Shown piece after piece: positions 57,382 through 64,000 of a stretch of 64,000 bases of DNA. Source of the stretch: Streptomyces sp. NBC_01429 (GTDB lineage: Bacteria; Actinomycetota; Actinomycetes; Streptomycetales; Streptomycetaceae); the NCBI RefSeq assembly GCF_036231945.1, contig NZ_CP109599.1, positions 4,918,501-4,982,500 of the forward strand, given 5' to 3'. The notes under the pieces are model-generated. The model did no database searches, had not been told where the DNA came from, and worked only from the letters and a program-made list of their open reading frames with translations. Each line of letters begins with the position of its first letter. Positions within the stretch are counted from its first letter, which is position 1. A program made the position numbers and the translations under genes.

Positions 57382-58554
57382 ATGCTCGACGAGTCGCTGC
57401 TCGACGCCCCCGACGAGCTGACCCGCGCCGACCGCCTGGGTCTGCTGCGCGGCGCCGCCGAGGCGGGCGCGCGGGTGCGCACGGCGCTGCGGAACTCCGC
57501 CGAGGCGGGCGTCACCCGGCTGAGCCCCGAGGGCCGTCCCCGCGCCGTACTCATGGCGGGCTCCGGCACCGCCGCGGCCGGCACCGCGGACCTGATCGCC
57601 GCGCTGGCCGGGCCCGCCGCGCCGGTGACCCGGCTGCAACCCACGGGTGTGGCTCCCGCCGCCGGGGCGCTGCGCTGGACGCTCCCCGGCTGGGCCGGCC
57701 CGGTGGATCTGCTGCTGATCGTCACCACCGAGGGCACCGAACCCGGCCTGTCGCTGCTGGCCGACCAGGCGTACCGCCGTGGCTGCACGGTCGTCGCCGT
57801 GGCACCGGGTGAGTCGCCGCTGAGCGAGTCGCTGGGCGGCTCGCGCGGCCTGCTGGTCCCCATGGCGACGGCGACGTACGCACGGTACGAACACGGCGAC
57901 GCGGACGCGGGCGCCGCCGCCCCCGGCTCTCTCTGGGCGCTGCTCGTACCGCTGCTGGTGCTCCTCGACCGCGCCGGTCTGCTCACCGCGCCGGCCGAGA
58001 CGCTCCAGCTCGTCGCGGACCGGCTGGACAGCGTCGCCGAACGCTGCGGCCCGGCTGTCGCGACGTACAGCAACCCGGCCAAGACGCTCGCCGCCGAACT
58101 CGCCGACAGCCTTCCGCTGATCTGGACGGAGGGGACGGCCGCGGCCCCGGCCGGGCGCCGGTTCGCCGCCGTCCTGGCCGAGGTGACCGGACGGCCCGCG
58201 CTCGCCGCCGAACTCCCCGAGGCGATCCCGTCGCACGGGGCCCTGCTCGCGGGCGACTTGGCCGGCGGCGAGGCGGGCGACGACGACTTCTTCCGCGACC
58301 GGGTGGAGGAGCGCCAGGCGCTGCGGGCCCGCATCGTCCTGCTCAGGGACCGCCCGGCGGGCGGACTGACCGCCGCGCCCGCGGCCCGCGAACTGGCGAG
58401 CGGGCACGACACGGCGATCAGCGAACTGGAGCCCGAGGAGGGCAGCGAGCTGGAAGCGCTCGCGGAGCTGATCGCGGTCACCGACTTCGCCACGGTCTAT
58501 CTGGCGCTCGCGGGCGGCACCCCCCGCCTGACGCCGGGCGGCACCCCCGCCTGA
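57382..58554 (+). CDS. SIS-domain phosphosugar isomerase-like protein (PGI/PMI-like)
   Basis: A 390-residue protein related to bifunctional phosphoglucose/phosphomannose isomerases. ALRNSAEAGVTRLSPEGRPR, AVLMAGSGTAAAGTADLIAA, LLLIVTTEGTEPGLSLLADQ form a degenerate SIS fold, and the C-terminal part matches the bact-PGI_C region (YSNPAKTLAAELADSLPLIW). Several catalytic positions of true PGI/PMI look altered, so activity is uncertain. ATG 57382 has GGAGG upstream. It is sandwiched between Trm112 and manA, suggesting a role in mannose phosphate supply. Confidence 0.85.
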   Translation: MLDESLLDAPDELTRADRLGLLRGAAEAGARVRTALRNSAEAGVTRLSPEGRPRAVLMAGSGTAAAGTADLIAALAGPAAPVTRLQPTGVAPAAGALRWTLPGWAGPVDLLLIVTTEGTEPGLSLLADQAYRRGCTVVAVAPGESPLSESLGGSRGLLVPMATATYARYEHGDADAGAAAPGSLWALLVPLLVLLDRAGLLTAPAETLQLVADRLDSVAERCGPAVATYSNPAKTLAAELADSLPLIWTEGTAAAPAGRRFAAVLAEVTGRPALAAELPEAIPSHGALLAGDLAGGEAGDDDFFRDRVEERQALRARIVLLRDRPAGGLTAAPAARELASGHDTAISELEPEEGSELEALAELIAVTDFATVYLALAGGTPRLTPGGTPA

Positions 58555-58601
58555 CGAGCACGACCACCACGCCACATCACCCCGTACAAGGAAGCTCACC
58601 C

Positions 58602-59777
58602 ATGGACCGCCTCTCCAACACCGTGCGCCCCTACGCGTGGGGATCCACGACAGCCATCCCGGAGCTGCTCGGCGAAGCCCCCACGGGCGAGCCGCAGGCC
58701 GAGATGTGGATGGGCGCCCACCCGGGCGCCCCCTCGCGCCTCCACCGCGACAGCACCGGCGGCGACGGCGAGCAGGCCCTCTCCGACCTCATCGACGCCG
58801 CGCCCGAGGCGGAACTCGGCGCGGCCACGGTCGCGAAGTTCGGCCCCCGGCTGCCGTTCCTCCTCAAGATCCTCGCGGCCGGCTCCCCGCTCTCCCTCCA
58901 GGTCCACCCCGATCTGGCGCAGGCGAAGGCGGGTTACGCGGACGAGGAGAGCCGCGGTGTGCCCATCGACGCGCCCCACCGCAACTACAAGGACGCCAAC
59001 CACAAGCCCGAACTGGTCTGCGCGCTCACCCCCTTCGACGGCCTGTGCGGCTTCCGCGCCCCGGAAGAGGCCGCCGACCTGCTCGCGGGTCTGGACGTCG
59101 ACTCGCTCAAGCCGTACGTCGACCTGCTGCGCGCCCACCCCGAAGAGGCGGCGCTGCGCGAGGTGCTGACCGCCGTCCTGGCCGCCGACCCGGCCGAGAT
59201 GGCGGCGACGGTCACCGAGACCGCCGCGGCGGCGGAACGTCTCGGCGGCGGCTACACGCCGTACGCGTCGATCGCGCACCACTACCCCGGCGACCCCGGC
59301 GTCGTCGCGGCCATGCTGCTCAACTACGTACAGCTCCAGCCCGGCGAGGCGCTCTTCCTCGGCGCGGGTGTCCCGCACGCCTACCTCAACGGCCTCGGCG
59401 TCGAGATCATGGCCAACTCGGACAACGTGCTGCGCTGCGGCCTCACCCCCAAGCACGTCGACGTCCCCGAACTGCTCCGCGTCGTGCGCTTCGAGGCGAC
59501 CGAGCCGGGTGTGCTGCGCCCGGAGGCGTCCGCCTCGGGCGAGGAGCTGTACGACACGCCCATCGACGAGTTCAGGCTCTCCCGCTACACCCTCGCGCCC
59601 GGCGGTGCCCCGCGCGACCTGACGGCCGACGCGCCGCAGATCCTGCTCTGCACGGCGGGCGCGCCCCACGCCAACGACATCGGGCTGACCCCGGGGGGTT
59701 CGGTCTTCGTGCCGGCGGGCGAGAAGACCGAACTGTCCGGTACGGGAACCGTTTTCCGCGCCACAGTGGTGGTCTGA
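58602..59777 (+). CDS. manA: mannose-6-phosphate isomerase, class I
   Basis: A 391-residue zinc enzyme that converts fructose-6-P to mannose-6-P. RPYAWGSTTAIPELLGEAPT, PQAEMWMGAHPGAPS open it. Zinc ligands are visible in SLQVHPDLAQAKAGYADEES (Gln, His), HKPELVCALTPFDGLCGFR (Glu) and GAGVPHAYLNGLGVEIMANS (His). The active-site stretch NSDNVLRCGLTPKHVDVPEL is intact. It follows the SIS-domain gene with a 47-bp gap in the same operon. Confidence 0.95.
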   Translation: MDRLSNTVRPYAWGSTTAIPELLGEAPTGEPQAEMWMGAHPGAPSRLHRDSTGGDGEQALSDLIDAAPEAELGAATVAKFGPRLPFLLKILAAGSPLSLQVHPDLAQAKAGYADEESRGVPIDAPHRNYKDANHKPELVCALTPFDGLCGFRAPEEAADLLAGLDVDSLKPYVDLLRAHPEEAALREVLTAVLAADPAEMAATVTETAAAAERLGGGYTPYASIAHHYPGDPGVVAAMLLNYVQLQPGEALFLGAGVPHAYLNGLGVEIMANSDNVLRCGLTPKHVDVPELLRVVRFEATEPGVLRPEASASGEELYDTPIDEFRLSRYTLAPGGAPRDLTADAPQILLCTAGAPHANDIGLTPGGSVFVPAGEKTELSGTGTVFRATVVV

Positions 59778-59864
59778 GACAACGGCGTCACCCGCTGCTG
59801 CAACAATGTCCCGCCGTACGGCGGCGCCAGGGCCGCAGACCAAGGAAGGGACACCCACGCACCC

Positions 59865-60812
59865 ATGAGCGCGTCCGGCGGAACCAAGGCGATCGTGGCG
59901 GCGCTCGGCGCCAACCTCGCGATCGCGGTAGCCAAGTTCGTTGCGTTCGCCTTCAGCGGCTCGTCGTCGATGCTCGCGGAGGGTGTGCACTCCCTCGCCG
60001 ACTCCGGCAACCAGGGACTGCTGCTCCTCGGCGGCAAGAAGGCCAAGCGCGAGGCCACCCCCGAGCACCCCTTCGGCTACGGCCGCGAGCGTTATATCTA
60101 CGCCTTCCTCGTCTCCATCGTGCTGTTCTCCGTCGGTGGCATGTTCGCCATCTACGAGGGCTACGAGAAGATCAAGCACCCGCACGAGATCGAGTCCTGG
60201 TACTGGCCCGTCGGGGTGCTCGTCTTCGCGATCATCGCGGAGTCGGTCTCGTTCCGTACGGCCATCAAGGAATCCAACGTCACGCGGGGCACGCAGTCCT
60301 GGAAGGAGTTCATCCGCCGGGCCAAGGCCCCCGAGCTGCCGGTCGTGCTCCTGGAGGACTTCGGCGCGCTGATCGGTCTCGTCCTCGCGCTCGGCGGCGT
60401 GGGGATCGCCGTGGTCACCGGTAACGGAATCTGGGACGGCATCGGCACGCTCTGCATCGGTCTCCTCCTCATCGTGATCGCACTGGTGCTCGCCGCCGAG
60501 ACGAAGTCGCTGCTCCTCGGCGAGTCCGCGGGCGTGGAGGACGTGAAGAAGATCAAGGCAGCGGTCGTCGACGGCGAGGTCGTCACCGGCATCATCCACA
60601 TGCGCACCCTCCACCTCGGCCCGGAGGAGCTGCTGGTCGCGGCCAAGATCGCGGTCGAGCACGACGACACGGCCGCCGAGGTCGCCGAAGCGATCAACGC
60701 CGCCGAGGCCCGTATCCGCGAGGCCGTGCCGATCGCCCGGGTGATCTATCTGGAGCCGGACATCTACAGCGCGTCGGACGCGGCGGCCGGCACGAACCCG
60801 GCCAAGGACTGA
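59865..60812 (+). CDS. cation diffusion facilitator family transporter
   Basis: A 315-residue CDF antiporter. KAIVAALGANLAIAVAKFVA, GSSSMLAEGVHSLADSGNQG (the H/D metal site of helix 2) and PFGYGRERYIYAFLVSIVLF are family signatures, with further helices near 78-240 and a cytoplasmic metal-sensing C-terminal domain (VVTGIIHMRTLHLGPEELLV). It exports zinc, manganese or similar cations. The second-site motif cannot define the metal. It lies 87 bp after manA and before ahcY. Confidence 0.93.
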   Translation: MSASGGTKAIVAALGANLAIAVAKFVAFAFSGSSSMLAEGVHSLADSGNQGLLLLGGKKAKREATPEHPFGYGRERYIYAFLVSIVLFSVGGMFAIYEGYEKIKHPHEIESWYWPVGVLVFAIIAESVSFRTAIKESNVTRGTQSWKEFIRRAKAPELPVVLLEDFGALIGLVLALGGVGIAVVTGNGIWDGIGTLCIGLLLIVIALVLAAETKSLLLGESAGVEDVKKIKAAVVDGEVVTGIIHMRTLHLGPEELLVAAKIAVEHDDTAAEVAEAINAAEARIREAVPIARVIYLEPDIYSASDAAAGTNPAKD

Positions 60813-61037
60813 CCGCTTGCGCATTCGGCTGTGGCCCGATGGGCCGGTCGGTGTAGATTCGTTACCAGAGCCAGACGTCGCTGCTGATGGCGGTCGGGCG
60901 GCCCGCGTGCGGACCGGCCGAGGGAGAGAGGGCCTCCGACGGACTGCGCCGCGAGCGCCCGGGCATCCGTATGCCCGCCGCCGCAGAGCCAGCCGTACGT
61001 ATTCACCCTCGACCCCCTTTACGAGGAGCAGCTCGCT

Positions 61038-62495
61038 ATGACGACTGTCGCCAACCGACAGGACTTCAAGGTCGCCGATCTCTCGCTTGCCGAGTTCGGC
61101 CGCAAGGAGATCACCCTCGCCGAGCACGAGATGCCCGGTCTGATGTCGATCCGCAAGGAGTACGCCGCGGCCCAGCCGCTGGCCGGTGCCCGGGTGACCG
61201 GCTCCCTGCACATGACGGTGCAGACCGCCGTCCTCATCGAGACCCTGGTCGCCCTCGGCGCCGACGTCCGCTGGGCGTCCTGCAACATCTTCTCCACCCA
61301 GGACCACGCCGCCGCCGCCATCGCGGTCGGTCCGAACGGCACCCCGGACGACCCGAAGGGCGTTCCGGTCTTCGCGTGGAAGGGCGAGACGCTGGAGGAG
61401 TACTGGTGGTGCACGGAGCAGGCCCTGACCTGGCCCAACACGCCCACCGGCGGCCCGAACATGATCCTGGACGACGGCGGTGACGCCACCCTCCTGGTGC
61501 ACAAGGGCGTCGAGTTCGAGAAGGCCGGCCAGGCTCCCGACCCGGCGACCGCGGACAGCGAGGAGTACAGCTACATCCTCCGCCTGCTGAACCGCACCCT
61601 CTCCGAGAACCCGCAGAAGTGGACCCGGCTCTCGTCCGAGATCCGCGGTGTCACGGAGGAGACCACGACCGGTGTCCACCGTCTGTACGAGATGCAGCGT
61701 GATGGCGTCCTCCTCTTCCCGGCGATCAACGTCAATGACGCGGTCACCAAGTCCAAGTTCGACAACAAGTACGGCTGCCGCCACTCCCTGATCGACGGCA
61801 TCAACCGCGCCACCGATGTCCTCATCGGCGGCAAGGTCGCGGTCGTGTGCGGTTACGGCGACGTCGGCAAGGGCTGCGCGGAGTCGCTGCGCGGCCAGGG
61901 CGCCCGCGTGATCATCACGGAGATCGACCCGATCTGCGCGCTCCAGGCGGCGATGGACGGCTACCAGGTCGCGACGCTGGACGACGTCGTCTCCATCGCC
62001 GATATCTTCGTCACCACGACGGGCAACAAGGACATCATCATGGCCGCCGACATGGCCAAGATGAAGCACCAGGCGATCGTCGGGAACATCGGCCACTTCG
62101 ACAACGAGATCGACATGGCCGGCCTGGCCAAGATCGACGGCATCGTCAAGGACGAGGTCAAGCCCCAGGTCCACACCTGGACCTTCCCGGACGGGAAGAC
62201 CCTCATCGTCCTGTCCGAGGGCCGCCTGCTGAACCTGGGCAACGCGACCGGCCACCCCTCCTTCGTGATGTCCAACTCCTTCGCGGACCAGACGCTGGCC
62301 CAGATCGAGCTGTTCACCAAGCAGGAGGAGTACCCGACCGACGTCTACGTGCTCCCCAAGCACCTGGACGAGAAGGTCGCCCGCCTCCACCTCGACGCGC
62401 TCGGCGTGCGGCTGACGACGCTGCGTCCGGAGCAGGCCACGTACATCGGTGTCGAGGTCGAGGGCCCGTACAAGCCCGACCACTACCGCTACTGA
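61038..62495 (+). CDS. ahcY: S-adenosyl-L-homocysteine hydrolase
   Basis: A 485-residue NAD-dependent enzyme that splits SAH into adenosine and homocysteine and sustains methylation. FGRKEITLAEHEMPGLMSIR, SLHMTVQTAVLIETLVALGA, the GINRATDVLIGGKVAVVCGY then GDVGKGCAESLRGQGARVII NAD site, and the C-terminal GPYKPDHYRY are diagnostic. GAGGAG lies 11 nt before ATG 61038. The 225-nt leader (60813-61037) is long and GC-rich and could be structured, but I find no match to SAH- or SAM-riboswitch cores. Confidence 0.97.
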   Translation: MTTVANRQDFKVADLSLAEFGRKEITLAEHEMPGLMSIRKEYAAAQPLAGARVTGSLHMTVQTAVLIETLVALGADVRWASCNIFSTQDHAAAAIAVGPNGTPDDPKGVPVFAWKGETLEEYWWCTEQALTWPNTPTGGPNMILDDGGDATLLVHKGVEFEKAGQAPDPATADSEEYSYILRLLNRTLSENPQKWTRLSSEIRGVTEETTTGVHRLYEMQRDGVLLFPAINVNDAVTKSKFDNKYGCRHSLIDGINRATDVLIGGKVAVVCGYGDVGKGCAESLRGQGARVIITEIDPICALQAAMDGYQVATLDDVVSIADIFVTTTGNKDIIMAADMAKMKHQAIVGNIGHFDNEIDMAGLAKIDGIVKDEVKPQVHTWTFPDGKTLIVLSEGRLLNLGNATGHPSFVMSNSFADQTLAQIELFTKQEEYPTDVYVLPKHLDEKVARLHLDALGVRLTTLRPEQATYIGVEVEGPYKPDHYRY

Positions 62496-62532
62496 TCCAA
62501 GAGGCCACGGCCTCTCAGTAACCGCGCCGGAG

Positions 62533-62567
62533 AACAGGCCCCCGCACCCCCGTGGCGGGGGCCTGTT
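62533..62567 (+). terminator. ahcY terminator
   Basis: A perfect 13-bp stem AACAGGCCCCCGC / GCGGGGGCCTGTT with a 9-nt loop, 38 nt after the ahcY stop. Confidence 0.92.
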
Positions 62568-62672
62568 CCGTCGGCGGCGGAGCGACGTACCGGTGGTGAC
62601 CGGACGTGCCCGCGATCAGTGCCCGCGATCAGCAGCCGAAGACCCGAAGATCCGAAGGACCCGAAAGCCCCC

Positions 62673-63287
62673 ATGCCCCGCGGCCGTTATTCGCTTCACG
62701 ATCCGCACGATCACACCCCCCTCGGTGACGAACACTTCCACTGCGCGCCAGGCCCTTCCGGCTGGCGCTACGTCTCCCAGATCACCACTCCCTCCGGCGA
62801 CCACGCGGGCTCCGTCGATCTGGCCCTCGACGAACTCGGCCGCCCCATCCGTCTTCAACTCCACGCCGCGAGCTGGGAGATCCGTGGCGCCGCCCTCGAC
62901 GGCGTCACCTGGGTCCGTACCGACCCCACCGGTGTCCATGCCACAGAAGGCAATGTGCGCGCCCACGCCTTCACCGGCACTTCCCCCGCCTTCCTCGTCG
63001 CGACCGCCCGACTTCTGCGCCTCACCCCCGGTTCCCCCGCGACGCGCGTACGCCTCGTGGCGTTCACGCACCCCGTTCTGGCCCCCCGGACCGTCGATCA
63101 GTCCTGGGCGCTGATGAACAGTGAAGCGCACGCCACTGACAACGGACCCCTGACCGTGGACGAGTACCAGGTCAACGCCCTGGACACCGGGGAGCAGCAC
63201 ACGGTCCACCTCGCCGGGGACGTGGTGCTCTCGGCCCCCGGCATCGAACTCGAAGACCTCGAATCCCCGCCGTCGACCCTGCCTTGA
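62673..63287 (+). CDS. hypothetical protein
   Basis: A 204-residue protein starting MPRGRYSLHDPHDHTPLGDE. The body is β-rich: GWRYVSQITTPSGDHAGSVD, then IRLQLHAASWEIRGAALDGV, ending VDEYQVNALDTGEQHTVHLA. No known catalytic motif is recognised. It may be a lipocalin-like or other small-ligand β-barrel domain (inference). It is conserved at this position near ahcY in Streptomyces by memory. The ATG lacks a close ribosome site. Confidence 0.75.
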   Translation: MPRGRYSLHDPHDHTPLGDEHFHCAPGPSGWRYVSQITTPSGDHAGSVDLALDELGRPIRLQLHAASWEIRGAALDGVTWVRTDPTGVHATEGNVRAHAFTGTSPAFLVATARLLRLTPGSPATRVRLVAFTHPVLAPRTVDQSWALMNSEAHATDNGPLTVDEYQVNALDTGEQHTVHLAGDVVLSAPGIELEDLESPPSTLP

Positions 63288-63307
63288 CCGTCCCCGCCCG
63301 AGCGGCG

Positions 63308-64000
<693 letters not shown>

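Noticed and set aside
60813..61037. SAH riboswitch upstream of ahcY
   Set aside because: The conserved core of the SAH aptamer is not present. The GAGGAG near the start is only the ribosome site.
58596..62483. A 1295-codon open frame on the minus strand
   Set aside because: It is a high-GC shadow running antisense across manA, the CDF transporter and ahcY. The amino-acid composition is unnatural (Arg/Gly/Val/Asp-rich) and no domain is recognisable.

Overview
The window is chromosomal DNA of a Streptomyces species. The evidence is very high GC with strong third-position GC, many GTG starts, a near-canonical 87-residue WhiB, and a gene order that I recall as matching the S. coelicolor core region from about SCO3022 to SCO3068, read in the opposite direction. 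That synteny is from memory and was not searched. I see no tRNA, rRNA, CRISPR array or large biosynthetic cluster.

Layout. 1-4.6 kb: a TetR regulator with a perfect palindromic operator, a flavin/F420-type oxidoreductase, and a SigB/F-family sigma factor (sigI-like) with its anti-anti-sigma (STAS) and anti-sigma kinase partners. 4.6-9.3 kb: a POT peptide transporter, an OmpR-type two-component system and a GtrA-like membrane protein. 9.4-13.7 kb: a purK-purE-dipeptidase operon, then a second dipeptidase paralogue whose metal ligands are mostly lost. 13.6-17 kb: a VOC protein and a divergent CGNR zinc-finger protein sharing an intergenic array of GTTACC/GGTAAC half-sites, then UDP-glucose 6-dehydrogenase.

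17-25.9 kb is the accessory part. The 3' end of the acyl-CoA dehydrogenase gene (fadE) is duplicated exactly (72 bp) about 4.9 kb downstream. The two copies bracket an integrated element with a deleted tyrosine integrase, a SLOG-like protein, an XRE-TPR regulator with a candidate operator, and a run of small overlapping genes (a Prim-Pol-like protein, DUF6415, two tiny membrane proteins, two zinc ribbons, a small XRE). Next to it is a lower-GC cassette: a small protein, a DUF6879 protein and an XRE/DUF5753 regulator broken by a frameshift, with a DUF397 gene downstream. A 28-bp identical sequence containing a promoter-like element lies upstream of both parts.

25.9-46 kb: an F420-dependent (Ddn-like) reductase with a cupin, a cytidine deaminase, then five LytR-CpsA-Psr (LCP) proteins in about 10 kb with a GT2 glycosyltransferase, a TIGR03089 protein, a PGRP-type amidase and a sugar-nucleotide pyrophosphorylase. 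These probably act together in making, attaching and trimming cell-wall glycopolymers. A DNA glycosylase, the F420 genes fbiA-fbiB and a cysteine-dioxygenase-like gene follow. 46-64 kb: whiB with a long leader, a giant membrane glycosyltransferase with a (QQA)n tail coupled to a DUF5719 protein, a metallopeptidase-like protein, DUF3499, lactate permease, and a mannose-phosphate block (manB, Trm112, SIS-domain protein, manA). A cation transporter, S-adenosylhomocysteine hydrolase (ahcY), a hypothetical protein and an RDD protein cut by the window edge close the region.

Functional links. F420 chemistry recurs (fbiA/fbiB, an LLM-family enzyme, a Ddn-like reductase). Sugar activation (ManA, ManB, a ManC-like enzyme, Ugd) supplies the wall enzymes. 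Developmental and stress control is represented by WhiB and the SigI module.
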